A DNA stretch of 64,000 bases, from NCBI RefSeq assembly GCF_021134715.1, contig NC_060022.1, positions 7,135,001 to 7,199,000 of the forward strand. Direction: 5' to 3'. Below the pieces are notes generated by a model. That model worked only from the letters and a program-made list of their open reading frames with translations. It was not told the DNA's origin and did not search any database. Positions 18,957 through 29,798 of this stretch are shown here, piece by piece (the first letter of the stretch is position 1; every line of letters starts with the position of its first letter). The translations under genes were made by a program, and so were the position numbers. The stretch comes from Daphnia pulex (Eukaryota > Arthropoda > Branchiopoda > Diplostraca > Daphniidae).

Positions 18957-21881
18957 ATGGCATCATTTCATTTAATTACGTTAATTGTCGTTGTAATGGC
19001 TTGTTCGTCGTCTGCATTGATCGGCACCACGCAATGTGTTTCGTATCGTTATTTGCCCTGTATCGACGGTAAGAGTCAAGATCCTACCCTCGTATCCAAG
19101 GATGAATCTATCATCAAATACAACGAGTCCACGTGCATTGTCTACCAAGACGTCCCGTGCCGGGACGGTTTGAAGAGTTTGTCCCTGATGTACAACAATG
19201 CCAGCAAAGGCGTTGACCAGTCGACCAGCTGCCAAAGCAAAACGGCCCTGGCCACCGCCTTGCTGACCAAAAGTTACTGCGAATCTAATTTAACCAGCTG
19301 CCTGGGTCAGAAAGATGACATCACCATCGAATGGAAGAATAAAGCAAACGATTGGGAGATTCGATACCACAAGTCCGTCAACGAGAAGAAATTCCTGTCC
19401 GATTACATGGTGTCCGTTTGGGACACTAGGATCATCGATGAAGAAGCGGAAAAAGCCAAGCCCATCAAGGATCGAATGCGGGACTACATTCGTTATTCGG
19501 TACAAAATTATTAGGCCTATTATTATTATTTTATTAATTAATTAATTATTATTATTATTATTTAAGGTGGCCCGTTTGGGTCTACGCGAATTGGTCAACG
19601 TGCCACCACTCAAACCAGCTTTCGGCGTCGTTTACAACGACATTCTATCGTTCAAGTATCCCATCAACGTCCCTGGGTGTAACGGGGCGGCAACGTCCAG
19701 TCTGCCCAGTTTAGCGCCCAGTTTGTTTGTGGCCGTCTCGGGAGTGGCATCAACCGACATCAACAACCAGAAAAGACGCGACGAAATTCGAACCCTTTTC
19801 AACAAGGAAATCCCAGACCTAAATAAACATCTCTTTAGTTCAATCAATTTCGCATTCTTCCTGGGCCAACCGGTAGATGTTGGCAACCAAAATCTCGTCG
19901 ACCAGGAGAGCGCCAAGAATAAAGATGTCGTCCAGATGGACATGATCGACAATGGCAAGAACGACTCGATGAAAATGGCCGCCATCTTTAATTGGGTTCG
20001 GCAATACTGCAGCAACGTGGACGTCGTTTTCAAAATGGACGAGAATTTCAAAATCGCAACGTTGAAGAAACTCGGTAAGGCGTTGACGGAAATGCGTATT
20101 CCCGGCACTTTTGTGTACGGCGTCAAGGGAGACGTTCGCCCACAACGAGAAGGTAATATTTAAATTTCAACTTTATTTTAACAACAATTTTATTTGACCT
20201 GTTTTTTAATAGTGGGAAAACGGATGATTACAATGGAGGAATTTCCCTGGAAAGAATTCCCTTCGTATTTCAACGGATTGGCTTATTTCATCACCGGCAA
20301 TATGATCAAACCTTTAATGGCGGCCTTCCAGACTGTTCCCATGCTTCCATTGGAAGACGTTTATTTGGGCATTTGCATCATCAAATCCGGCATGAAGAGA
20401 TATACTTATTGTGGAAGGGACCTTGACTCCCCTGTATTACTCCCTTGCGTTAGCACGCATCAATGTATTTCGTATCGTTATTTGCCCTGTATCGACGGTA
20501 AGAGTCAAGATCCTACCCTTATATCCAAGGATGAAACTATCATCAAATACAACGAGTCCACGTGCATTGTCTACCAATACGTCCCGTGCCGGGACGGTTT
20601 GAAGAGTTTGTCCCTGATGTACAACAATGCCAGCAAAGGCGTTGACCAGTCGACAAGCTGCTGCCAGAGAAAAACGGCCCTGGCCACCGCCTTGCTGACC
20701 AAAAGTTACTGCGAATCTAATTTAACCAGCTGCCTGGGTCAGAAAGATGACATCACCATCGAATGGAAGAATAAAGCAAACGATTGGGAGATTCGATACC
20801 ACAAGTCCGTCAACGAGAAGAAATTCCTGTCCGATTACATGGTGTCCGTTTGGGACACTAGGATCATCGATGAAGAAGCGGAAAAAGCCAAGCCCATCAA
20901 GGATCGAATGCGGGACTACATTCGTTATTCGGTACAAAATTATTATAATTATTATTTTATTAGCTAATTAATTAATTATTATTATTATTATTTAAGGTGG
21001 CCCGTTTGGGTCTACGCGAATTGGTCAACGTGCCACCACTCAAACCAGCTTTCGGCGTCGTTTACAACGACATTCTATCGTTCAAGTATCCCATCAACGT
21101 CCCTGGGTGTAACGGGGCGGCAACGTCCAGTCTGCCCAGTTTAGCGCCCAGTTTGTTTGTGGCCGTCTCGGGAGTGGCATCAACCGACATCAACAACCAG
21201 AAAAGACGCGACGAAATTCGAACCCTTTTCAACAAGGAAATCCCAGACCTAAATAAACATCTCTTTAGTTCAATCAATTTCGCATTCTTCCTGGGCCAAC
21301 CGGTAGATGTTGGCAACCAACATCTCGTCGACCAGGAGAGCGCCAAGAATAAAGATGTCGTCCAGATGGACATGATCGACAATGGCAAGAACGACTCGAT
21401 GAAAATGGCCGCCATCTTTAATTGGGTTCGGCAATACTGCAGCAACGTGGACGTCGTTTTCAAGATGGACGAGAATTTCAAAATTGCAACGTTGAAGAAA
21501 CTCGGTACGGCGTTGACGGATAAACGTATTCCCGGCACTTTTGTCTACGGCGTCAAGGGAGACATTCGCCCACAACGAGAAGGTAATATTCAAATTTCAA
21601 CTTTATGTTAACAACAATTTTATTTATAATTGGATTTTTGTTATTTAGAGGGAAAACGGATGATTACAATGGAGGAATTTCCCTGGACCGATTTCCCTTC
21701 GTATTTCAACGGATTGGCTTATTTCATCACCGGCAATATGATCGAACCTTTAATGGCGGCCTTCCAGACTGTTCCCATGCTTCCATTGGAAGACGTTTAT
21801 TTGGGCATTTGCATCATCAAATCCGGCATGAAGAGATATACTTATTGTGGAAGGGACCTTGACTCCAGTTCATGTTTTTAA
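18957..21881 (+). CDS. Two-module GT31 (beta-1,3-galactosyltransferase-like) protein
   Basis: Exons 18957-19499, 19567-20152, 20213-20931, 20997-21582 and 21649-21881 join in frame to 888 aa, with GT-AG introns of 60-67 bp. The start has a signal peptide or membrane anchor (MASFHLITLIVVVMACSSS). Each module has a Cys-rich N-glycosylated stem (CVSYRYLPCIDGKSQ..., NES, NNAS), then GT31 features: FVAVSGVASTDINNQKRR, FAFFLGQPVD, NWVRQYC, FKMDENF at the metal site and LPLEDVYLGICI. It should act in the Golgi lumen on glycan substrates. Exon 3 fuses the end of module 1 directly to the stem of module 2, which has no signal peptide. The modules differ at only a few residues, so duplication is recent. 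The usual DDD is DEN here, so activity is uncertain. Confidence 0.85.
19030..21880 (+). repeat. Tandem 1430-bp duplication within the GT31 gene
   Basis: Unit 1 (about 19034-20430) and unit 2 (about 20464-21870) are almost identical, introns included. The junction is a short unmatched sequence near 20431-20460 that stays open. Confidence 0.9.
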
Positions 21882-22025
21882 AAGTTGCAAATTTTCGCAA
21901 ATTTTTCATCCTACCCCTGACGACACTGGCATTTCTAATGGATTGTGATTGATTATTTTAAAAGCTAAAAAATGTTGTAAAATAATTAAAATTCATTGGA
22001 AATGCCAGTTTCGCTCAGGTTGGAT
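21882..22025. other. GT31 3' flank
   Basis: AT-rich 3' UTR or flank after the TAA at 21879-21881. No clean AATAAA signal is seen close to the stop. Confidence 0.35.
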
Positions 22026-22173
22026 AATGTTGGATATCATATATTTCTTAATCTACTGATGGACTAAAACTACATGTAGTTTTAAACTAAAATTTGATGT
22101 AACTAAAATTTAACTAAAACTACATGTAGTTTAGTCCATCAGTAGATTTATAAAATATGATATATCCGACATT
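22026..22173. repeat. Long imperfect palindrome
   Basis: Arms of about 60 bp (22026-22084 and 22114-22173) share ATCTACTGATGGACTAAA, with a nested ACTACATGTAGT self-palindrome in each arm, and a ~30-bp spacer. The RNA or DNA could fold into a long hairpin. It is probably a tiny MITE. Confidence 0.75.
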
Positions 22174-22743
22174 ACTTTCTTTTTCTATTCGCTTTTATTT
22201 CTTATTACATTCCTTTTTATTGTAGTCTATTAGTAGATTTAGAAATACATTTAGATTTAGTGCATGCATACCAATGTGATATTCATTTCTCTCGATTCAA
22301 TTATTGTGACTCGAATATCAAATCGGCCATTTTGAAAAATGTGAAGGACATTGGGTTGGGAGGAAGGGTCAGCAAAAAAGGGGGCGTGTTTTAATCAGGT
22401 GGACGAACTAGAATGGCCTTGGATTTTTGTCGTCTGCTCTTACGGAAGGAATGAATAATCAATTCGCAAGGTCAGTCCAATTTGCATTAAATTAATTGTA
22501 TTTCTTACTAAATGATTTGTATTAACTTGATACGACATTAATTGGACGTGAAAATTCCAAACAAATACCATAAAATGGCCGTCAGCGATCGATCACGTTT
22601 CCAAACGGACAATTATTCGACATGTCATCGCAGTTTCCTTTTTTTTTTTAAATAATAGCACCTTAAAAGTTGATTGATTGAATTCAAACGGTATATAGGA
22701 AAATACGACCGGAAATATAATGCCATATGCCCCAATCTCTTGT
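22174..22743. other. No gene seen
   Basis: AT-rich DNA with a T/A homopolymer at 22637-22650. Confidence 0.4.
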
Positions 22744-23059
22744 CTATAAAACGGAATGGGGGAAAAGGGGGCGGAGTTTGTTTGTGTATCTGTCTGTGTG
22801 TTTGTCAGTCCGGATGAGCGCACGCTGTGATTGGTCCACGGGCGACTACCTGCGAAAAGGGTCAAAAACACCCGGGGCTACGACTGACCTCGCTCGGCGG
22901 CTTGACCAAAATACCGCCTAAAAGCTCAAACAAAGGCGATCGCTCGCGGGCAAGGGATCCACGGGCAAGGGAATCAGCACGGGAAAGGGAATTTGCATAA
23001 CGGGCTAATTTACACTAGCCCAACTAAAGACCGGCCCTGGACGGGCATAAAGTTACTAG
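22744..23059 (+). mobile_element. Non-autonomous Helitron, degenerate copy
   Basis: The 3' end (GGGCATAAAGTTACTAG, ending at 23059) has the CTAG terminus and a weak GC stem before it, like the next copy. Internal ACGCTGTGATTGGTC is shared with the next copy. The 5' border (TCTATAAAACGG near 22744) is tentative. Confidence 0.4.
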
Positions 23060-24170
23060 TCCATATATAATAAAAGAACAAGCTTTTTGGGGGAGGAGCT
23101 TATTCATGTCCCAATGAGAGCACGCTGTGATTGGTCAGTCCAGTCGCCCATCAAGAGGGGTGAAAACCGCCGCAGGTTTTCACCCTCCTTGCTGATGGTC
23201 AAATAGGGGGGGTTGCTGCAAAGGGGAAAGGGGGGAAAGACAATGGGGTAAATTTCCGCGCCGTTGCAAAAAGAAGGGTGGGGTACTGGCTCACACTCAC
23301 AACGCAGTACTTGCATCGATTTCTACGCGGCAAATATCGATATGTCAAATAGTACCAAATTCAAATCGGTATTTCTGTTCGAAAAATACTGTTTCCGCCC
23401 CCTCCATAGATTTCCCCTCAGATCAAGTCCCGTCTTATTTAAAGTTTAGCAATTGATGCAATTTTTTATCACGCGAAAATGTACTTATTGGCGGGTAGAA
23501 TAACGAATAGGAACCCACGGGCAGAATAACTTTGGACGAGATATCCCAGGAAAGATTTGAAATTTAACAATATAGTTAGAAAATGACAATCTGTTGACTT
23601 GGCACGGGCAGATTTTTCAACGAGAAAAATTGGCGGGCAGATGGTAAACGGACATATCTTTCTTATAAAAAGATTACATTCAAATAAATATTTAATCGAA
23701 TTTAATTAACAAATCAATTGAATTCCAATCGCCCAATCGGCAGGCAGAAAACGAATAATTATCGAAATAACAACAATAGAAGAGCCTATCACTACGCAAG
23801 AAAAAAAATCTTTTGTCTGAGAAGCCTGGGCAGATTTTCTACGATAACATCGTTACGGGCAGATGGGCAACGGCCCATGAGAATTCAGCAGTAAATGATC
23901 AAAACTTATTTTTTATTCATTTTGCTTAACAACCTGGGATATAATCATAGGAAATGAATTACTCGCAATAGTATTACATTTGTTAAATAACACGAATTGC
24001 TATCACCAGGCAGCTACCTATGAAGAAACGGACGTTGCCAAACAAAATTACATTTGGTTACGTCTGGCGCTGTTTACGTGCAACTCCTTGCTTTAAAAAA
24101 AAGTAGAAAATGATTCCGACTTTAAGCTAGACCCTAAGTTCCCCGGTCTCGACCGGGCTCAAGTTACTAG
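23060..24170 (+). mobile_element. Non-autonomous Helitron, 1.1 kb
   Basis: Begins TCCATATATAATAAAAG and ends CTCAAGTTACTAG, with a perfect 7-bp hairpin CCCGGTC/GACCGGG (24142-24157) 13 bases from the end. TC start, CTAG end, a subterminal hairpin and a T following are canonical Helitron features. It encodes nothing, so it must use a Rep-helicase supplied elsewhere. Related copies lie at 62391-62794 and just before. Confidence 0.75.
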
Positions 24171-24353
24171 TAGAACCAAATAAAAAGATTAGACGGATGG
24201 CCAAGTTTTGTACTACAGCGATGCCAATCTGCTGCTGCTGAGGTTGAAGTCGATCACACTCCCAACACAAAAGGAAACAAAAGAGCTGCCACTGGTTTTT
24301 CCGTGTTGTCAATCGTGAACACAAATGCCACACTGGTCAACCCAATCCCCCCC

Positions 24354-24772
24354 CCAACCAGACGTCCTGCTGTGTTTGGTTCATCCGCGAGCTGGATACA
24401 AATAAAACGCCTCAGGTGGACCACAGCAATCAGTTGGCAGACATCTAAATACCCGACCAAACAAACAACTATATCCAATTCATTCCGCAGATATCAACAC
24501 CATCCGGACAAACAAATTCCGCGTGATCTTGCGATAAATTCGGATGCTGAGCAGAGATGAAAATCATCCGCTCATCCAGCAAACAAACAATATTCTACAC
24601 CAAAACCGCATCCGATCGAAATAAATAAAATCCGGTGAACTGTATGAAGGTCCTGTCGTGTTGTTGTTGTCTCATGCCGCCAAAAAAGAACTTTCTCATC
24701 CAGCACAACTTCCGGTGCGGATGTTGTCACGTGCTCTATGTCTCTCTTTATTTTACCTTTAAGGTAAAAAAG
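24354..24772. repeat. 419-bp inverted repeat, left arm
   Basis: Matches 26031-26449 in inverted orientation. The inner edge has the palindrome TTTTACCTTTAAGGTAAAA. Open frames inside both arms are identical because the DNA is duplicated. Confidence 0.85.
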
Positions 24773-25745
24773 AAACAATGAAAATGCATCTCCTCGTCTC
24801 GGCACTCCCTTTTCTTTTCGGTCGGGAGATTTTTTGCGGCGTCCATTTTGGTTGTTTTTCTCTCCTTCACGAACCCGCGTTCGTGATTCTTCCAGCAGAG
24901 GAGGGGGTTTACCTGGTGATGATGACGGACGATGATGATGGCCATCACGATATGCAACGGACCCACATTTATTATTATATAGCCGACGCGCAGACCGACA
25001 CCCACACACGCCGAACGGTCCCGACACTTTTCCTTATCTTTAACCCAAATAAATGGCGCCCAACTTGATGAGATTATTTCAATCAGAAAACCAAACGAAT
25101 GAATTTCCCATAAAGTTTGAGCGCCAAAAAAATTACATTTTACCGTTACACTCACTTGATGATTAAAGATTGGCAACACTCAAAGAACTTTAACCAAAGT
25201 TTTAAAAATGGCTGATATGATTATTATATTTTCTGTCGGGTGTTTTTTGTAGCGCATCGGTTGGTAGAAGAAGAGAAAAACCATTTGGCATTTTCGAGTG
25301 TGAGAGAGAGAATGAGGAAAAGGCATCACAGTCGGCTGATCATCCAGCCAGCCGATCCAGGCCAATCTCTCTTATTATTCGTCTGCTAGCTGATGCTTAC
25401 GTGTAAACGTTAAATAACAATTCCAAACATTTTCTATCTGAAATATCTTGTGTGTGAGTGGCTCCACCCTTGCAAACGGAAATCCTCCACATTTGTGTCG
25501 TCAGGCTCCGTCGAGTTCATTTTTTCAAAATCTCATATCTTCTTATTTTCGTCTTAAAAGATGAAAATGTCTCCGGTGTGGAACAATTTTTCCGAGATCT
25601 TGAGCTCAGCAAGCTCCGCCCACCATTTTCTAACCGCTCCCCCTACCACCACCATGGTGTATTAGTATGGTGGGGGAACTTATGGCAACATGGTCTCACT
25701 CCATATGTACAGTATCCTTTTTTTTTTTTTTTTTATGTTTGATGG
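24773..25745. other. Spacer between inverted arms, no gene recognised
   Basis: Contains minus-strand open frames (for example 24748-25179) that begin in unique DNA and run into the arm. None has a recognisable domain. A T-run lies at 25719-25735. Confidence 0.35.
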
Positions 25746-26031
25746 GGCTCCGAGGAGGACATCTGGTGCTACCTTAATGGATCATCATAAACAAACAAGT
25801 ACACAACAATTATAATCTCAAAACATACCTGAAGGCACCCGCCAACGCAGAAAGCACACAAAAATTAGGAAAATCCAGCAAAGCAAGCGAACTAATGGCG
25901 TCTCCTCCTGACAACTCGCCAAAAACCACAAGACAAAGGAAAAAGAACCGAGAAGAAGGTGGGGGTTAAAGGGCTACCCTGTGCCCAGCATCCGAAGACA
26001 AATCTGGCCACCAGATGTCCTCCTCGGAGCC
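25746..26031. mobile_element. 286-bp MITE with 23-bp TIRs
   Basis: Perfect 23-bp terminal inverted repeats, starting GGCTCCGAGGAGGACATC (25746-25768) and mirrored at 26009-26031. It encodes nothing. Its right end is exactly the inner edge of the right 419-bp arm. Confidence 0.75.
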
Positions 26032-26449
26032 TTTTTTACCTTAAAGGTAAAATAAAGAGAGACATAGAGCACGTGACAACATCCGCACCGGAAGTTGTGC
26101 TGGATGAGAAAGTTCTTTTTTGGCGGCATGAGACAACAACAACACGACAGGACCTTCATACAGTTCACCGGATTTTATTTATTTCGATCGGATGCGGTTT
26201 TGGTGTAGAATATTGTTTGTTTGCTGGATGAGCGGATGATTTTCATCTCTGCTCAGCATCCGAATTTATCGCAAGATCACGCGGAATTTGTTTGTCCGGA
26301 TGGTGTTGATATCTGCGGAATGAATTGGATATAGTTGTTTGTTTGGTCGGGTATTTAGATGTCTGCCAACTGATTGCTGTGGTCCACCTGAGGCGTTTTA
26401 TTTGTATCCAGCTCGCGGATGAACCAAACACAGCAGGACGTCTGGTTGG
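26031..26449. repeat. 419-bp inverted repeat, right arm
   Basis: Inverted copy of 24354-24772, including CACAGCAGGACGTCTGGTTG at its outer edge. Confidence 0.85.
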
Positions 26450-26939
26450 ACGTCCGAGTTTATACCCTGTTTCATTCACAATCATTTCCTCCTTCCTCAT
26501 TTCCCTACTGAAAAAAGCGACCATGCTCGTGACTATTTAAACCAATCTGAGCATTTAGTTGCTTGCGTCATCTCCACTGTTTTCTTTATATTATATTAAA
26601 ATAAAGGAGATAAACTTGGCTTATTGTCAGAATAATCAAAAGCCGTCAAAAGCGATCAAAAGTTTTTCATAAAGAGGGTGTTTCATTTGGGAAAAAGATA
26701 GTCAGATAATAGTTACATTGAGAGTCAGATTCCAAAGTTAGATTTACTTAAAGCTCATTAAGAAAAAATATAATCGAAATAAAAGATACTTTAGATTTGT
26801 CTACTTATAGTGAACAAAATGCAATTTCCATGATTATGGAAATGACTGTCTTTATTCTGTATGGGCTTGAAGTACAAGTGGAATCCCCCGTAGATGGCGC
26901 TGGGATCAAGTGCTCGGATATCGAACCACCCGGTTAAAG
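26450..26939. other. No gene seen
   Basis: AT-rich DNA between two TIR elements. Confidence 0.4.
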
Positions 26940-27504
26940 CATGGACTACTTAAGCTAGAGGACGGGACCCTCGTCCTATCCCGCCGTGTTATAGCTTGTC
27001 GGGTGAATTTTTAATCATATTTTTTTAAGAAGGGTCAATCGATAGAGATTTAAAAAGCTATTCTAAGTCTCCAAAGCTCCTTTCTTGTGAAGATATTAAA
27101 AAAAAGATATTTGCGCTTAAATTTTGAGGGGAACGGGAGAGGTGCTCGTTGGTTGTCTCCACCTAGCGTTAAGAATTCCAAACTATGGTTTTTAGAAACA
27201 AACAGAATCCAGAGAATCACCAGAGAATCACAGATAGTAGACGCACCTAATCAAACCAAACCAAAACAAAACCAGAGAATCATAGTGTGGTAAACCAACA
27301 ATCACCCCTAGGCGGCGACAACCAACGAGCACCTCCGTCAATTTCTAATTAGAATATCATCGAAATTAAATATTTGCCGCATAGGGATAATTTAATAAAC
27401 TATAGCTCATTTCTAAAGCTCTATTGATTTCAGTAACAAAAAAAAAATGGTAGCCGACATAGGAATTGACGAAGTGACCCGTCCTCTAGCTTAAGTAGTC
27501 CATG
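26940..27504. mobile_element. 565-bp MITE with 27-bp TIRs
   Basis: Terminal repeats begin CATGGACTACTTAAGCTAGA (26940-26966; inverted at 27478-27504). A second nested inverted repeat (GTGCTCGTTGGTTGTC near 27142 and its complement near 27317) lies inside. No coding capacity. Confidence 0.7.
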
Positions 27505-27694
27505 GTTATAGAACCGCGCACAGGCCGGTTCTATAAGTGGACCAGCACTGTACTGTACTACTTAGTCCACAATCACGGCTACACTTTTGCTTGTGGCCGG
27601 AACAGGGTACGAAGTGTGCGAAGTGGCCGATAGGGCTTGTCTTTTTTGTTATTTTTTACGTTGTCTGCTTCTTTCGTAACGTAATTTGGACGCT

Positions 27695-28290
27695 ATGGCT
27701 ATGAGCAAAGAAATTCAAAAAGATCTTGTATCGTTCCTTAGGTCACGAGAAAGAAGTGACAGATTAAACGAAAAAAAAGGCGTGATCGTATATTAAGTGC
27801 CTCCGCGGGAACAGGAATGCGATTACGTGGTCTTTATCAAAAGAAAAAAACCACTCCTTCAGTTTCGAATCAAAAGAAGAAAAGTGATACTGAAGTGACA
27901 GCAGAACCATCATGCACTTCAACCGTAAATATTCCAAATACGTTGAACGGCTCTTTAGTTGAGTCTCAGTCTAGTATACCATCAGCAGTTGACAATGTTG
28001 CTGAAGATCGTTATAATCATGTTAATGAAAAAGTAAACTTCATTGAAAGCCAAGAGTCTTACATTGCAGAGTAAGCCGAAGAAAGTTTGAATCCTAAATC
28101 AGACTGGACTCACAGAGTGAGTGAAATCCACCAAGACTGGGCATCTGTTAAGCAGAATTTTCTTGAATCTTTTATCTCTTCACAACGTTTTGTAGCTTCT
28201 TGGTGTGCTGATTGCCAAGATTCAGTCTTGCAGCACTACATTTGCTGTAGCAGTTGTCGAAAGAAGAGATGTGATCAACTATTTTGCTGA
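27695..28290 (+). pseudogene. KDZ-like transposase N-terminal fragment
   Basis: From ATG (MAMSKEIQKDLVSFLRSRER) the frame shifts at the A8 run near 27771-27778, continues from about 27779 (RDRILSASAGTG...) and meets a TAA at 28072-28074. After that the same frame goes on with a W...R...W segment (DWTHRVSEIHQDWASVKQNF) and paired cysteines (WCADCQ, CCSSC). The tryptophan motif followed by Cys-x2-Cys pairs resembles the N-terminal region of Kyakuja-Dileera-Zisupton transposases. The catalytic part is absent; a foldback element begins where the frame ends. Confidence 0.4.
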
Positions 28291-28878
28291 AAAAACAAAA
28301 AAATTAAGAGAGCGCGGAAGTAAAAATTCTTTGGCCGTTGATTACACATACGTGTGTACATATTATGCTGATTCTGAATGCATATTTCGATTCAGCGTAA
28401 AAAGTTGAGATAGAGGTGTAATTTTCATCCATATTGGTGGTCAGCCGCATAGTAGCGTGCGTGAAAATAAAAATTCGTTCGCAGTTAATTACCCATACGT
28501 GTGTTCATTTTAGGCTTATTACGACCTGATATTCCGATTCAGGGTAAAAAGTTGAGTCTAGGGTGTAATTTTCATTCATTTTGGCGGTAGCCTGCGGGAT
28601 TTAATTTTTTGCGATCAAACTTTTTTCCGAAAAAGTCCGCCCTGTTAACGTATGCGAGTTGCTGCCGTGCTGCGCTTTTTCCCTTAAAAAAAATGCTCGT
28701 AAACTATAAATAACTCCCGCAGGCTACCGCCAATGTGAGTGAAAATTACACCCTAAACTTAACTTTTTACGCTGAATCGAAATATGCATTCAGAATCAGC
28801 CTAATATGTACACAAGCATGTGTAATCGACGGCCAAAGAATTTTTTCTTCCGCGCTCTCTTAATTTTTTTGTTTTTTC
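28289..28878. mobile_element. Foldback element
   Basis: Outer arms of about 150 bp (28289-28440 and 28728-28878) are inverted copies, beginning AAAAAACAAAAAAATTAAGA. A third, diverged copy of the arm (about 28462-28605) and inner inverted GGCGGTAGCCTGCGGG lie between them. No coding capacity. Confidence 0.7.
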
Positions 28879-28881
28879 CCC

Positions 28882-29062
28882 CTATTCGTATCTTCCTAGT
28901 ACAATCCTAGCACTAGATTTCTCCTGGCTTATTCTTACTCGTTGATCGATTATGCGTTGCTTCTCCCGTTGAGCTTCATCGTGCAATTCCTTCGAAAGTT
29001 TCAGGCGTAACTACTAACTAATGCCTGCAGAGCTTCTGCACTGCTCTTTCGTCTAAAGACGT
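28882..29062 (-). pseudogene. Unrecognised coding remnant
   Basis: The minus strand reads RRKSSAEALQALVSSYA, then after a frame change LSKELHDEAQREKQRIIDQR and a stop (TAG at 28882-28884). The helical, charged content is protein-like and recalls the C-terminal coiled segment of Myb/SANT-type transposon proteins, but that is a guess. Confidence 0.25.
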
Positions 29063-29120
29063 CATCGTTTAAAAAACGTAAACAAACAAGTTCTATTGTC
29101 TGCACCAAAAAAACTTATTT

Positions 29121-29146
29121 ACTATCGATTCTTAGGAATCGATAGT
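29121..29146. repeat. Perfect 11-bp hairpin
   Basis: ACTATCGATTC and GAATCGATAGT are separated by TTAG. Confidence 0.6.
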
Positions 29147-29798
29147 TGATTATTCACCTAAAAAGGTGACACTAGTGGCCATTCCGGGAACCTCGACTGC
29201 TTGTTGCCATGAGGAAAAGTGCAGCCACGATTGTGGACTAAGCAATACTTCTACCAATGCGCTTTGCTCCTTGGAGAGGTTTTTTTTTTGTAAAATGTGG
29301 TTTTGTAGTAAAGGTGTAAAGAAAGAAAAAAACGGCGCATTCAATCAAACTCACATTTACAATATTTAGAAGCGTCGAATGGTGAGCTTTGATGAGATTT
29401 ACTCGTAGAGGATAGATGGAAGAGCCGTTTGAGTTGTGTAAAATGTCATTTGTAAATATTGTTGTATGGTTGTGTTAGTAATTCCGATCTCTTGCTGTGC
29501 GCGCGCTGAAATGTTTAATTGCTGGGTGTTCGGAGGAAACCGCTATCACGCTTGATCCGAGGGGTTGTCAACTCTAATTTATCTAGAATTTCCCGATAGG
29601 GATTCTATCAAAACTCGATGTCATACGACCCCCCAAACCCACCAGTCGACATCCGATAAGATGGCGGTGTTCCTCTCAGAGGTATAGGGTGAACGAGGGC
29701 GAATGAGGGGGAGTTCGTTGTTAATTTATACGTTTTTTCATCGTTTAATTAAATTAAAAATAATTAATTCTAGGTTGTAGAGGAGATGATGACGGATG
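29147..29798. other. No supported gene
   Basis: A 64-codon minus-strand frame (29150-29344) is open but unrecognised. The rest is AT-rich. Confidence 0.35.

Noticed and set aside
19290..20937. Antisense ORFs within the GT31 gene
   Set aside because: They are shadows of the coding strand and recur only because the gene is duplicated.
24572..26231. Identical frames on opposite strands (VVLDEKVLFWRHE)
   Set aside because: They lie in the 419-bp inverted repeat, so identity is not evidence of selection.
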